Below the pieces are notes generated by a model, which saw only the letters and a list, made by a program, of their open reading frames with translations, was not told the origin of the DNA and did no database searches. Shown here piece after piece: positions 1 through 10,259 of a stretch of 33,837 bases of DNA; position 1 is the first letter of the stretch, and each line of letters begins with the position of its first letter. The stretch comes from Mycobacterium sp. (GTDB taxonomy: Bacteria > Actinomycetota > Actinomycetes > Mycobacteriales > Mycobacteriaceae): the NCBI GenBank assembly GCA_026393245.1, contig JAPLAO010000130.1, positions 1 through 33,837 of the forward strand, written 5' to 3'. A program made the position numbers and the translations under genes.

Positions 1-106
1 CGCGGACCTGGCCCGCTCACTATGGGAGGACCTGCACTCCGTGCTGGGCCACCTTGACGCGACCCGGCCTGCCGGCCACTTCACCCAGGAGCACTTCGCG
101 CACTAA
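1..106 (+). CDS. C-terminal fragment of an upstream gene, probably a PLP-dependent (glutamate) decarboxylase
   Basis: The last 34 codons of a gene that starts before the window are read from base 2 to the TAA at 104-106. The peptide is an amphipathic helix ([17 protein letters not shown]) followed by a short tail ending in EHFAH. A final helix and aromatic/His-ending tail are compatible with a group II PLP decarboxylase such as GadB, and gadB lies just upstream of alr in some fast-growing mycobacteria. The assignment rests mainly on that neighbourhood, not on any catalytic motif, because none is inside the window. The alr start is 47 bp downstream on the same strand. Confidence 0.4.
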   Translation, partial: ADLARSLWEDLHSVLGHLDATRPAGHFTQEHFAH

Positions 107-153
107 CCGCGAACCCGCTCGCTGGTGGACGTGGGACAATTCACGACGGTGAC

Positions 154-1341
154 ATGACGATGCAGACCACACCGTCGACTTCGTCGACGCAATCACAGGC
201 CCAGGCGGTCAACGGCGAAGCCGTGGTTGACCTTGGTGCCATCGCGCACAACGTTGCCGTCCTTCGCGAGTACGCCGGTGCGGCCCAGGTGATGGCGGTG
301 GTGAAGGCCGACGGTTATGGGCACGGCGCCACCGCGGTGGCCCGCGCCGCACTGGCAGCCGGGGTGGCCGAACTCGGCGTCGCGACCGTCACCGAAGCGC
401 TGGCCCTGCGCGCCGACGGGATCACCGCCCCGGTGCTGGCCTGGCTGCACGCCCCGGGCACGGCCTTTGACGACGCCCTGAACGCGGATGTGGGAATCGG
501 AATCTCCGGACTGCGTCAGATCGAGGATCTGCTGGCCGCGGTCGCCCGGACCGGCCGCACCGCACAGGTGACGATCAAGGTGGACACCGGTTTGAACCGC
601 AACGGAGTCGGCCCGCAGGAGTACCCCGACGTGCTGACCGCACTCGGCCGGGCAGTCGCCGCCGACGCGATCCGGGTCCGCGGCATCATGAGCCATCTTG
701 CCAGCGGTGACGAACCAGACAACCCGCTCAATGATCTTCAGGCCCAACGGTTTACCGCGATGCTCGCCGAGGCCCGCAACTGCGGCGTCGATTTTGATGT
801 GGCGCACCTGTCGAACTCACCGTCGGCGATGACCCGGCCTGACCTCGCCTTCGATATGGTTCGTCCGGGTATTGCGGTGTACGGCCTCAGCCCGATCCCG
901 GATCGCGGCGAGATGGGTCTGCGGCCGGCGATGACGCTGAAATGCACTGTCGCAGCGGTGAAATCGGTTCGCGCCGGCGAGGGTGTCTCCTACGGTCACA
1001 CCTGGACCGCTGACCGGGATACAACTGTGGCACTTCTCCCGATCGGTTACGCCGACGGTGTGTACCGGACGTTGAGCGGAAGGCTGGATGTGATGATCAA
1101 CGGCCGTCTGCGGCGCAACGTCGGGCGTATCTGTATGGACCAGTTCGTCGTTGAACTCGGTCCCGGTGTTTCCGATGTCGCCGAGGGTGACGAGGCGATC
1201 CTGTTCGGGCCGGGCACCTCCGGTGAGCCGACCGCGCAGACCTGGGCCGATCAACTCGGCACGATCCACTATGAAGTCGTCACCAGCCCACGCGGCCGGG
1301 TGCTGCGCAGCTACATCGGGTCCGGCCCCGATGGCCGATAA
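154..1341 (+). CDS. alr: Alanine racemase
   Basis: PLP enzyme that interconverts L- and D-alanine in the cytoplasm, supplying D-Ala for peptidoglycan; it is the target of D-cycloserine. The 395-residue length fits mycobacterial Alr. The PLP lysine is K51 in [11 protein letters not shown], and the second catalytic base is Y280 in VSYGHTW. The metal-free TIM-barrel domain is followed by the C-terminal beta domain with RICMDQF. The first ATG at 154 is used; an in-frame ATG two codons later is equally possible, and about 20 polar residues precede the conserved [11 protein letters not shown] start of the fold. The 3' end overlaps the next gene by 11 bp, so it heads a translationally coupled operon. 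No clear -10 or Shine-Dalgarno was seen directly upstream. Confidence 0.97.
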   Translation: MTMQTTPSTSSTQSQAQAVNGEAVVDLGAIAHNVAVLREYAGAAQVMAVVKADGYGHGATAVARAALAAGVAELGVATVTEALALRADGITAPVLAWLHAPGTAFDDALNADVGIGISGLRQIEDLLAAVARTGRTAQVTIKVDTGLNRNGVGPQEYPDVLTALGRAVAADAIRVRGIMSHLASGDEPDNPLNDLQAQRFTAMLAEARNCGVDFDVAHLSNSPSAMTRPDLAFDMVRPGIAVYGLSPIPDRGEMGLRPAMTLKCTVAAVKSVRAGEGVSYGHTWTADRDTTVALLPIGYADGVYRTLSGRLDVMINGRLRRNVGRICMDQFVVELGPGVSDVAEGDEAILFGPGTSGEPTAQTWADQLGTIHYEVVTSPRGRVLRSYIGSGPDGR

Positions 1342-2380
1342 GTTGGGTGTGGGCCGCAAGGCCGGACTGCTGGCTGGCGTCGCCGGTCTCACCGCGGTCG
1401 CCGGCGTCACGGCCGCCAAGGCCCTGCGACAGCACAGGATGATCGAGGACGCCTACGAGGGCGAGGACTTCGCGCTGCTCGATGCCGATCGGGGCTGCGT
1501 TGTCACGATGGGCGACGGCACGCCACTGGTGGTCCGCGAAGTCGGCCCGGTGACTGCGCCGTTGACGGTGGTGTTCGCGCATGGATTCTGTCTTCGGATG
1601 GGATCTTTTCACTTCCAGCGCGCCGCCCTGGCCAAGCGCTGGGGTGATCAGGTCAGGATGGTGTTCTACGACCAACGCGGGCACGGACAGTCCGCGGCGG
1701 CCCCGATCGAGACCTACACCGTCAGCCAACTTGGTCTGGATCTGGAAACCATTCTGCAGGTGATGGTTCCGAGCGGGCCGGTGATCCTGGTGGGCCATTC
1801 CATGGGCGCGATGACGGTGCTGTCCCATGCGCGTCAGTTCCCGCAGCACTACGGACCGTGTGTCGTCGGCGCTGCGCTGATCTCGGCTGCGGTGGAAGGG
1901 CTGCCCCGTTCGCCACTGGGAGAGATCCTGCAGAACCCCGCGCTCGAGGCGGTTCGGTTCGCCGCCCGATACACCCCCGGGCTTATTCACCGCACCCGCG
2001 GCGCCACCCGTTCGGTGCTGCGGCCGATTCTGCGGACCGCATCGTTCGGTGGCGATGACGTCAGTCCCAGTGTCGTCGAGTTCGCCGAGGCCATGATTTA
2101 CGGCACCTCGATCGCGACCCTGGTGGAATTTCTGCACGCGTTGGAAGTCCACGATGAAAGTGCGGCACTGCCCGTGCTGGCCCGGATCCCGACCCTGATT
2201 GCCTGCGGGACAAGGGATCTGCTCACCTCGGTGAAACATTCCGAGGAGATAGCCGCGTTACTGCCCGATTCGGAACTGGTGATCGTGCCCGCTGCCGGCC
2301 ACCTCGTTCACTTGGAACAACCCGATGTCATCAACGGCGCCTTGCTTCGGCTGGTGGAACGGGCGACGGCGCGTGACTGA
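1331..2380 (+). CDS. Alpha/beta hydrolase with N-terminal membrane segment
   Basis: A 349-residue alpha/beta-hydrolase-fold protein. A hydrophobic Ala/Gly/Val stretch at about residues 12-31 looks like an N-terminal membrane anchor or uncleaved signal. The nucleophile elbow is GHSMG with Ser157. The oxyanion region is [10 protein letters not shown], the acidic residue probably lies in CGTRDLLTS, and the catalytic His is in [12 protein letters not shown] near the C-terminus, so the triad appears intact. The ATG at 1331 overlaps the end of alr by 11 bp; the frame stays open further upstream but that would lie inside alr. The substrate is unknown; lipase, esterase or epoxide-hydrolase-like activity are all possible. 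The gene sits between alr and tsaE in fast growers but is absent there in M. tuberculosis. Confidence 0.85.
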   Translation: MADKLGVGRKAGLLAGVAGLTAVAGVTAAKALRQHRMIEDAYEGEDFALLDADRGCVVTMGDGTPLVVREVGPVTAPLTVVFAHGFCLRMGSFHFQRAALAKRWGDQVRMVFYDQRGHGQSAAAPIETYTVSQLGLDLETILQVMVPSGPVILVGHSMGAMTVLSHARQFPQHYGPCVVGAALISAAVEGLPRSPLGEILQNPALEAVRFAARYTPGLIHRTRGATRSVLRPILRTASFGGDDVSPSVVEFAEAMIYGTSIATLVEFLHALEVHDESAALPVLARIPTLIACGTRDLLTSVKHSEEIAALLPDSELVIVPAAGHLVHLEQPDVINGALLRLVERATARD

Positions 2381-2843
2381 CCTCCGTCTGGACCGCGGTA
2401 CGGCAACACTGCCGACCGTCGATGACACTATTGCGCTGGGCGAACGTTTCGGACGTGGGCTTTGCGCCGGTGACGTCGTCGTGCTGTCCGGCCCGTTGGG
2501 CGCGGGTAAAACCGCTCTCGCCAGGGGAATTGCCCGCGGGATGGATGTCGAGGGTCCGATCACCTCACCCACCTACGTGCTGGCCCGGATGCACCGCGCC
2601 AGACGTGCCGGTCAACCGGCGATGGTGCACGTTGACGTCTACCGCCTGCTGGATAGTGGCACCGATCTCCTCGCCGAACTGGACTCTCTCGACCTCGACA
2701 CCGACCTCGATGACGCCGTCGTCGTCGTCGAGTGGGGAGAGGGTCTGGTTGAGCGACTGTCGACCAATCACCTCGATGTCACCCTGCACCGTGGCGCCGA
2801 TGATGACACCCGCACCGCGACCTGGCAGTGGAGTCGGCAGTGA
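2373..2843 (+). CDS. tsaE: tRNA t6A biosynthesis ATPase TsaE
   Basis: Small P-loop ATPase that works with TsaB and TsaD to transfer the threonylcarbamoyl group to A37 of ANN-decoding tRNAs in the cytoplasm. The Walker A motif is GPLGAGKT (residues 40-47). SPTYVLARMH follows, then HVDVYRLLD and the Walker-B-like VVVVEWGEG, all family signatures. The GTG at 2373 overlaps the hydrolase stop by 8 bp and gives 156 residues, the normal length. The next gene overlaps by 4 bp, so tsaE, tsaB, rimI and tsaD are translationally coupled. Confidence 0.95.
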   Translation: MTDLRLDRGTATLPTVDDTIALGERFGRGLCAGDVVVLSGPLGAGKTALARGIARGMDVEGPITSPTYVLARMHRARRAGQPAMVHVDVYRLLDSGTDLLAELDSLDLDTDLDDAVVVVEWGEGLVERLSTNHLDVTLHRGADDDTRTATWQWSRQ

Positions 2844-3433
2844 CCCGAACCGTGCTTGCTATTGACACCGCGACGCACGCGGTGATCGCCGCGGTGTTGC
2901 GCCGCGATGGCGCGGGCCGTACCGAGGTGCTCGCCCAACGGATTACCGTCGACGCCCATGCCCACGCGGAGCAACTCACGCCCAATATCGTTGTGGCAGT
3001 GGCTGATGCGGGTCTGGCGATGGGTGACATCGACGCCGTCGTCGTGGGGTGCGGGCCGGGACCGTTCACCGGCCTGCGGATCGGGATGGCCACCGCCGCG
3101 GCATTCGGGCACGCGCTGGGCATTCCGGTGTACGGGGTGTGCTCGCTGGATGCCATCGGCGGACAGACGACCGGTGAGGTGCTCGTGGTCACCGACGCCC
3201 GTCGCCGGGAGGTCTACTGGGCGCGCTACCGCAACGGGGTGCGCACCGACGGACCCGGCGTGGGTGCGATGAGCGCTCTCGGAGTCGACGGTGCCGCGAT
3301 GGTGGCCGATGCCCAGCCGTCGCCGGCCGGTCTGGTTGCCGCTGTCGGCGACTGGGAGGCTGAACCGCTGCCACTGGTTCCGCTGTACCTGCGCCGCCCC
3401 GATGCCAAGACACTTGCCGAGCGTGCGCGGTGA
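2840..3433 (+). CDS. tsaB: tRNA t6A complex dimerization protein TsaB
   Basis: Inactive ASKHA-fold paralogue of TsaD that dimerises with it in the t6A machinery. The N-terminal beta strand VLAIDTATHAVIAAVL, the family hallmark GCGPGPFTGLRIGMATA, and VVTDARRREVYWARY are all present. The 197-residue length is slightly short but usual for actinobacteria. The start is placed at GTG 2840, which makes the typical GTGA 4-bp overlap with tsaE; another GTG at 2828 would add four residues. It overlaps rimI by 4 bp. TsaB-type proteins lack the TsaD metal site, and no HxxxH is present here. Confidence 0.94.
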   Translation: MTRTVLAIDTATHAVIAAVLRRDGAGRTEVLAQRITVDAHAHAEQLTPNIVVAVADAGLAMGDIDAVVVGCGPGPFTGLRIGMATAAAFGHALGIPVYGVCSLDAIGGQTTGEVLVVTDARRREVYWARYRNGVRTDGPGVGAMSALGVDGAAMVADAQPSPAGLVAAVGDWEAEPLPLVPLYLRRPDAKTLAERAR

Positions 3434-3894
3434 CTCCGATGGACATCGTCTACGACGAGTTAAACGATGCCGATGTGACCCGGTGCGCGGAACTTGAAGC
3501 GCTGCTGTTCGATGGCGACGACCCCTGGCCCGAGGTGGCGTTCCAGCGTGCGTTGCGCGCACGTGACGTCCGCTATGTCGCCGCCCGGGTGGATGGCCAC
3601 CTCGTCGGCTATGCCGGCATCGTGCGGTTGGGCCGGACACCGCCGTTCGACTACGAGATCCACACGATCGGGGTGGATCCGGCCTATCAGGGCAACGGGA
3701 TCGGTCGCGCCATGATGACCCGACTGCTGGATTTCGCCGGGACCGACAGCGCGGTCTATCTCGAAGTGCGCACCGACAACCCGCCGGCCATCGGGCTCTA
3801 CAGCAGTTTCGGCTTCGTCACCGTCGGTCTGCGCAAGCGCTACTACCAGAGCAGCGGAGCCGACGCCTTCACCATGCGGCGGGATCCGCAATGA
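3430..3894 (+). CDS. rimI: GNAT acetyltransferase RimI
   Basis: GNAT-fold N-alpha-acetyltransferase of the RimI type, which in E. coli acetylates the N-terminal alanine of ribosomal protein S18. The acetyl-CoA-binding motif A is visible as [17 protein letters not shown], followed by [19 protein letters not shown] and a C-terminal RKRYYQ segment, all usual in RimI. The length is 154 residues. The GTG at 3430 overlaps the tsaB stop (GTGA); an ATG three codons later is an alternative. Its place between tsaB and tsaD is the conserved bacterial arrangement. Substrate range in mycobacteria is broader or uncertain. Confidence 0.92.
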   Translation: MTPMDIVYDELNDADVTRCAELEALLFDGDDPWPEVAFQRALRARDVRYVAARVDGHLVGYAGIVRLGRTPPFDYEIHTIGVDPAYQGNGIGRAMMTRLLDFAGTDSAVYLEVRTDNPPAIGLYSSFGFVTVGLRKRYYQSSGADAFTMRRDPQ

Positions 3895-4922
3895 CCGGCC
3901 GAACCGTCCTGGCCATCGAAAGCTCCTGTGACGAAACCGGAGTCGGTATCGCCCTACTCGACTCGGGTGGGGCTATCACACTGCTTGCCGACGAGGTGGC
4001 CTCCAGCGTCGACGAGCACGCGCGCTACGGCGGCGTGGTGCCCGAGATCGCGTCGCGCGCGCACCTCGAGGCACTCGGACCCACCGTGCGACGCGCCCTG
4101 TCGACCGCCGGGATCAACCGTCCCGATGTCGTCGCCGCCACCATCGGACCCGGCCTGGCCGGCGCACTGATGGTGGGGGTGGCAGCCGCCAAGGCCTACG
4201 CCGCTGCCTGGGGTGTGCCCTTCTACGCCGTCAATCACCTCGGCGGACACCTTGCCGCCGACGTCTACGACCACGGTCCGCTTCCCGAGAGCGTCGGCCT
4301 GCTGGTCTCCGGCGGGCACACCCATCTGCTGGCGATCCGCTCACTGGCCGAGCCGATCATCGAACTCGGCAGCACCCTCGACGATGCCGCGGGGGAGGCC
4401 TACGACAAGGTTGCGCGCCTGCTCGGCCTGGGCTACCCGGGCGGTAGGGCGCTCGATGACCTGGCCCGCACCGGGAAAGGCGACGCGATTGCGTTCCCGC
4501 GCGGGATGACCGGCCCGCGAGATGCTTCGTATGCCTTCAGTTTCTCCGGCCTCAAGACCGCGGTGGCCCGCTACGTCGAATCCCACCCCGACGCACACCG
4601 CGCGGATGTCGCTGCGTCTTTCCAGGAGGCGGTCGCCGACGTGCTGACCGCCAAGGCCGTGCGCGCGGCCACCGAGACCGGTGTGTCCACCCTGCTGATC
4701 GCCGGTGGTGTGGCGGCCAACTCGCGTCTGCGTGAATTGGCCGAACAGCGTTGTGCTGCAGCGGGTTTGACGTTAAGGATACCGAGGCCCCGGCTGTGCA
4801 CCGATAATGGGGCGATGATCGCTTCCTTCGCCGCACATCTGCTCGCCGCCGGGGCGGCGCCGTCACCGCTCGACGTCGCCACCGATCCGGGCCTTCCGGT
4901 CATTTCCGGGCAGGTGAGGTGA
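3891..4922 (+). CDS. tsaD: tRNA N6-threonylcarbamoyladenosine synthase TsaD
   Basis: Catalytic subunit of the t6A complex: it transfers threonylcarbamoyl from TC-AMP to tRNA A37. It is an ASKHA-fold metalloprotein of 343 residues. Visible signatures in order are [11 protein letters not shown] near the N-terminus, the metal-binding HLGGH (H116 and H120), [45 protein letters not shown], and CTDNGAMIA near the end. The ATG at 3891 overlaps rimI in an ATGA. The stop overlaps the GTG of the next gene, extending the coupled operon. Expected to be essential. Confidence 0.97.
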   Translation: MTGRTVLAIESSCDETGVGIALLDSGGAITLLADEVASSVDEHARYGGVVPEIASRAHLEALGPTVRRALSTAGINRPDVVAATIGPGLAGALMVGVAAAKAYAAAWGVPFYAVNHLGGHLAADVYDHGPLPESVGLLVSGGHTHLLAIRSLAEPIIELGSTLDDAAGEAYDKVARLLGLGYPGGRALDDLARTGKGDAIAFPRGMTGPRDASYAFSFSGLKTAVARYVESHPDAHRADVAASFQEAVADVLTAKAVRAATETGVSTLLIAGGVAANSRLRELAEQRCAAAGLTLRIPRPRLCTDNGAMIASFAAHLLAAGAAPSPLDVATDPGLPVISGQVR

Positions 4923-5407
4923 GTACCGAGGACCGGTGGGCGATCACCGACCTGATCTACCGCTACGCCGAACTGATCGATGCCGGCGATTTCGACGGCC
5001 TGGGCGCATTGTTGGGCCGGGCAGACTTCGGCGGGGCCAAGACGCCGACCATGTCCGGTGCGACGAACATCGCCGGACTGTTCGCCATGACCACCCGGCG
5101 CTTTCCCACCGAGACGTCGCCGGGCACGCCTGCGACCCGGCACCTGGTTCTGAACCTCATCATCGAGGTTGCCGAGGCTGTCGAGGGTGCCAGCGACGCC
5201 ACGGCCGCCGCCCGCTCGACCTTCTGCGTCGTACAGGCCACCGAACGGGTCTCGCTGCAGCCGATCGTGGTGGGCCGCTACTTCGACCGCTTCGCTCGTG
5301 ATGCCAACGGGTGGCACTTCACCGAGCGCATCGCCGATGTGGAGATGGTGGGCGACGTCTCCGACCATCTGCTCATCGACCCCCGTCGGTTCGACGTGCC
5401 CCGGTAA
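4919..5407 (+). CDS. SnoaL/NTF2-like family protein of unknown function
   Basis: A 162-residue protein with the pattern of a cone-shaped NTF2/SnoaL fold: an N-terminal helix pair ([26 protein letters not shown]), a middle segment ending in [13 protein letters not shown], and C-terminal strands ([30 protein letters not shown]). Members include polyketide cyclases, ketosteroid isomerases and non-enzymatic scaffolds, so no reaction can be assigned. The Tyr and Asp residues of the pocket could be catalytic but this is not proven. Its GTG start overlaps the tsaD stop by 4 bp, making it the last gene of the alr-tsaD operon; it ends about 50 bp before the groES promoter. Confidence 0.8.
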   Translation: MSTEDRWAITDLIYRYAELIDAGDFDGLGALLGRADFGGAKTPTMSGATNIAGLFAMTTRRFPTETSPGTPATRHLVLNLIIEVAEAVEGASDATAAARSTFCVVQATERVSLQPIVVGRYFDRFARDANGWHFTERIADVEMVGDVSDHLLIDPRRFDVPR

Positions 5408-5457
5408 ACGCGCTGGCCTTCGGCCCACGGCGAATCGCAGAGGACCCCCCTTGAGTG

Positions 5458-5484
5458 CTAGCACTCTCCGGTATAGAGTGCTAG
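5458..5484 (+). promoter_or_regulatory. CIRCE operator (HrcA binding site) of groES-groEL1
   Basis: A perfect 9-bp inverted repeat, CTAGCACTC - 9 nt - GAGTGCTAG, matches the CIRCE consensus (TTAGCACTC-N9-GAGTGCTAA) except for the outermost base pair. HrcA represses chaperonin genes through this element in the absence of heat stress. The left arm is also part of a second palindrome, 5453-5466 (GAGTGCTAGCACTC), giving three GAGTGCT-type arms in a row. A possible -35 TTGAGT (5451-5456) and -10 TATAGA (5472-5477), 15 nt apart, overlap the operator, so bound repressor would block polymerase. Confidence 0.92.
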
Positions 5485-5619
5485 GTGGCAGGCGCACCAC
5501 CCTGTGTCGGCACCCGCGATGACGGCGCGAGGGCACGGACGAATGCCGAACACCTGGTTAAACCGATTCGGTCCGGGGAACAGCCCCGGGCCACAGCCAT
5601 AACAGTGGAGGGTTCCATC

Positions 5620-5922
5620 GTGGCGAGCGTGAACATCAAGCCACTCGAGGACAAGATCCTCGTTCAGGCCAACGAGGCCGAGACGACCACCGCGTCGGGT
5701 CTGGTCATCCCAGACACCGCCAAGGAGAAGCCGCAGGAAGGCACCGTCGTTGCTGTCGGCCCCGGCCGATGGGATGAGGACGGCGAGAAGCGGATTCCGT
5801 TGGACGTCGCTGAGGGTGACACCGTCATCTACAGCAAGTACGGCGGCACCGAGATCAAGTACAACGGCGAGGAATACCTGATCCTGTCGGCACGCGACGT
5901 GCTGGCAGTCGTCAACAAGTAG
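5620..5922 (+). CDS. groES: Co-chaperonin GroES (Hsp10)
   Basis: Seven-subunit lid of the GroEL folding chamber, cytoplasmic. The 100-residue protein starts [15 protein letters not shown] and shows the mobile-loop region [26 protein letters not shown], and the C-terminal [13 protein letters not shown]. The GTG at 5620 is preceded by a strong Shine-Dalgarno GGAGGG (5607-5612) at 7 nt; the frame is open 45 codons further up but only through the promoter and leader. Transcription from the CIRCE region would leave a leader of about 135 nt. It is followed after 87 bp by groEL1. Confidence 0.98.
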   Translation: MASVNIKPLEDKILVQANEAETTTASGLVIPDTAKEKPQEGTVVAVGPGRWDEDGEKRIPLDVAEGDTVIYSKYGGTEIKYNGEEYLILSARDVLAVVNK

Positions 5923-5931
5923 TAACCGTGA

Positions 5932-7623
<1,692 letters not shown>

Positions 7624-7654
7624 TCACTCCCACCACGGGGACCTAAACGCCAGT

Positions 7655-7660
7655 TAAGCT
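7655..7660 (+). promoter_or_regulatory. -10 box of a probable leaderless promoter
   Basis: TAAGCT fits the mycobacterial TANNNT -10 and ends 7 nt before the GTG at 7668. This would place the transcript start on or next to the start codon. There is no Shine-Dalgarno. Confidence 0.55.
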
Positions 7661-7667
7661 GTCGTCC

Positions 7668-8324
7668 GTGATGAGCGTGTTCGCCGGTGGCCGCGGCCGC
7701 CTGATTGCCGTCGCGGCATCGGTCGTGCTCTCCGCCGCCATGTTCGCTGCCCAGGGAAAGCCGGCCCCGTCGGGTACTGCGGTGTCGGCACCGAGTCCGA
7801 CGAGCGCTTCCGTGCCCGCCGCCGCGCCGCCCGCGGCCAGTTCCAGAGAAGCGGAACTGCTGGTCGCCAGCGCACCCGTACCCGCCGCGGACTTTCAGTT
7901 CGAGTTAGCGACCGGGCGCGCACCTGAGCAAGGGCTTCAGGTCCACACCATCTGGGCCGCCCGAGCCATCAGCATGATGTTCCTGGAGATCGAGACCATC
8001 GGCGGGGTCCGGCAGGATCCACTTCCGTGGCATCCCAACGGGTTGGCGATCGACGTGATGATCCCCAACTACCACTCAGCCGAAGGTATTGAACTCGGCA
8101 ACCAGATCGCCGGGTACGCCCTCGCGAACGCGAAGCGGTGGGGAGTGCTGCACGTGATTTGGCGGCAGGGCTTTTATCCGGGCATCGGCGCGCCGAGTTG
8201 GACCGCGGACTACGGAAACGAAACCGCCAACCATTTCGATCACGTTCACATCGCCACCGACGGTGGCGGTTACCCGACCGGGCGCGAAAAGTATTACCCC
8301 GGTTCAATGCTTACGGTGCCGTAA
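7668..8324 (+). CDS. Secreted M15-like (D-Ala-D-Ala peptidase-type) metal-site protein
   Basis: A 218-residue exported protein. A signal peptide with a basic start and hydrophobic core (LIAVAASVVLSAAMFAAQG) spans about residues 11-33. A Pro/Ser/Ala linker follows, then a C-terminal domain with HPNGLAID (H122, D129) and HFDHVHI (H189, H192, H194). The spacing HxxGxAxD ... HxH resembles the zinc ligands of M15/VanY-type carboxypeptidases. Similar mycobacterial domains are annotated only as hypothetical or glycoside-hydrolase-like, so enzymatic activity is inferred. GTG 7668 sits at the end of a leaderless promoter; ATG 7671 is an alternative. It lies 44 bp after groEL1 and 20 bp before the M28 peptidase gene. 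Confidence 0.75.
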   Translation: MMSVFAGGRGRLIAVAASVVLSAAMFAAQGKPAPSGTAVSAPSPTSASVPAAAPPAASSREAELLVASAPVPAADFQFELATGRAPEQGLQVHTIWAARAISMMFLEIETIGGVRQDPLPWHPNGLAIDVMIPNYHSAEGIELGNQIAGYALANAKRWGVLHVIWRQGFYPGIGAPSWTADYGNETANHFDHVHIATDGGGYPTGREKYYPGSMLTVP

Positions 8325-8331
8325 AGCTCAG

Positions 8332-8337
8332 TAGGCT
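8332..8337 (+). promoter_or_regulatory. -10 box of a probable leaderless promoter for the M28 peptidase
   Basis: TAGGCT (TANNNT) ends 7 nt before ATG 8345, and no Shine-Dalgarno is present. This suggests a leaderless transcript separate from that of the preceding gene. Confidence 0.55.
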
Positions 8338-8344
8338 CGCTCGA

Positions 8345-10240
8345 ATGTCGGCTGCCCCCGTCCCCAAGCGCCGGTCGGATGCCATTCGGGCACATGATCC
8401 CGAAGCCCTCGCGATCGCCGAATCGCTACCCATCACCGGCAAGCGCCTTCGCGCCATTGTCCGTGACCTCAGTGAGATCGGTTCGTGCGATCTGGGCTAT
8501 CGCGTCACCGGCACACCGGAGGATAAAGCCACCGCCGAGTACGTCGCGTCGAATCTGAAGCGCGCCGGCCTGGATGGCTGCGGTACCGAACGGGTCCGGG
8601 TCGACGGGTGGAGACTCAAGGGTGCGAGTGTCGCCGTCGCCGGCGGCAAGACCTACCAGGCGACGAGCTTCGGTGGTGTGCCGGGCACCGGTCCCAAAGG
8701 CATCACCGCACGTTTCGTCGATGTCGGTCGCGGCGATCGCACGGCACTGGAGGGTCTGGATCTTGCCGGCGCGGTCGTGCTGTGTGATTGGGATCGCGCG
8801 GCGTATCCGCCACGGCTGGCAGGTCTTGAACTCGGGCGGCGCGGGGTTCGCGCGATCGTCATCAACTGTTCGCCGGGCGGACCCTACTACCAGGCTCCGA
8901 ACGCACTCGGCGCATTCGACAGTGGCTGGCATGAGGGCTCTCCGCCATTCGTTCTGATCCGCAAGGAACATGCGGCCGACATCAGGAACAAACTCGCCAG
9001 GGGCGACGCGAGGGCCACGGTCACCCTCGATGCCAAGCTCTCCCGCGATGCCGTGGGCTACAACTCGATCGGCTATCTCGGTGACGGCGATCCGCGTAAG
9101 CCGATCGTCATCGGCGCCCACCACGACGGTTGGAATCATGGCGCCTGGGATAACGCGACCGGTGTGGCGTCACTGATCGTGATGGCCGAGGCACTTCAGC
9201 AGGCGGGTATCAGCCCCCGCCACCGGATGGCGTTCAGTTCTCGTACCGGCGAGGAGTACGGGATGGTGGGCTCCGATTGCGACTGGTGCGTCGGCGCCTG
9301 GGAGCAGGTCGCCCACACCCACCCGGACTGGGGTGCCAACGCCGCTTTTCACCTGTGCCTCGAGGCCAGCGGTCACCCCACCATGCGGATGATCATGCTG
9401 ACCCCGCCCGAACTCGCCCGGTGGGCGCGCGGGGCCGGCCGGACCGGAGAAGCCAAGGGATGGCTCGACACCGGTTGGTATAGCGAAAGTCCTTCCACCG
9501 GAACCGAACAGTGGCCGTTCCTCATTCGCGGGGTCCCCGGCGTCACCGCATTTAACTGGGATCGGTGGTTTGAGAAGGCGCTCTATCACACCCAGTTCGA
9601 CACTCTCGACGCGCTGGACTTCAACAAATTGGAAAAGCAGGTGCGGTTCTTCTCCTACCTGCTACTCATGGCCGACCGGGATCCGGACGGGATTCTCAAC
9701 CACGCCGATCGGGCGCGCCATCTCAAAGCCGCCGTGAAGGACTGCGGTGTCCCCACGGGGGGTATCGACCGCGCGGCAGACAAGCACGGTAAGCGCAAGG
9801 GCCGCGCGGCCTTCACCAAGGTCGGCACCGAATTGTCGGCAGTCGACAGCTCAATTGCGACCTGCTACCCACACACCCAGGTCGCCAAGGATCTCAAGGA
9901 ACTCAATGCCGCCCGCACCGCTCTGGTGGCGGAGGACGATCGGCGCGCGGCACGACACCTGCTGAGAGTCGGCGATAACAAGGTTGCGGCCCTCCTGAGT
10001 CGCGATTCCCACGCGTCACACCTGGAACGGCGCGCCCAGAACACCAAAAGCGAACACTGGGTCGGTGCTAGTCACCTTCCGGTCGGGCCGAACCTGTGGG
10101 ATGAGATCGCATCGTTGCAAGGCATCCCGGAAGCCCGAGCGAATGGCCCGTGGATCCAGCGCTCACTTGATAGGCACATCGCCCGCACCCGCAAGGAATT
10201 GCAACGAGTCATTACCGCAATGCAACGCGCACTTGATTGA
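8345..10240 (+). CDS. M28-family metallopeptidase with PA-like insert, apparently cytoplasmic
   Basis: A 631-residue protein of the M28 (aminopeptidase Y/glutamate carboxypeptidase-like) group. The N-terminal part is followed by a PA-type domain (about residues 75-235, including GLDLAGAVVLCDWD and PPFVLIRKEHA). The zinc-peptidase core comes next: GAHHDGWNHGAWDNATG (H259 or H260, D269), the catalytic pair RTGEEYG (E303-E304), LEASGHP, and a final ligand H415 in LYHTQFDTLDALDF. A helical C-terminal region follows. No signal peptide or lipobox is seen, unlike most secreted M28 enzymes with PA domains. It ends 19 bp before the solute-binding lipoprotein of a peptide ABC importer, so it may hydrolyse the imported substrate. 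Natural substrate unknown. Confidence 0.85.
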   Translation: MSAAPVPKRRSDAIRAHDPEALAIAESLPITGKRLRAIVRDLSEIGSCDLGYRVTGTPEDKATAEYVASNLKRAGLDGCGTERVRVDGWRLKGASVAVAGGKTYQATSFGGVPGTGPKGITARFVDVGRGDRTALEGLDLAGAVVLCDWDRAAYPPRLAGLELGRRGVRAIVINCSPGGPYYQAPNALGAFDSGWHEGSPPFVLIRKEHAADIRNKLARGDARATVTLDAKLSRDAVGYNSIGYLGDGDPRKPIVIGAHHDGWNHGAWDNATGVASLIVMAEALQQAGISPRHRMAFSSRTGEEYGMVGSDCDWCVGAWEQVAHTHPDWGANAAFHLCLEASGHPTMRMIMLTPPELARWARGAGRTGEAKGWLDTGWYSESPSTGTEQWPFLIRGVPGVTAFNWDRWFEKALYHTQFDTLDALDFNKLEKQVRFFSYLLLMADRDPDGILNHADRARHLKAAVKDCGVPTGGIDRAADKHGKRKGRAAFTKVGTELSAVDSSIATCYPHTQVAKDLKELNAARTALVAEDDRRAARHLLRVGDNKVAALLSRDSHASHLERRAQNTKSEHWVGASHLPVGPNLWDEIASLQGIPEARANGPWIQRSLDRHIARTRKELQRVITAMQRALD

Positions 10241-10259
10241 GTGCACTAGGGAGTATGAG

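Noticed and set aside
5451..5470. HspR/HAIR operator upstream of groES
   Set aside because: Only the left half CTTGAGT is present and the ACTCAAG partner at 7 nt is missing; the CIRCE match is far better.
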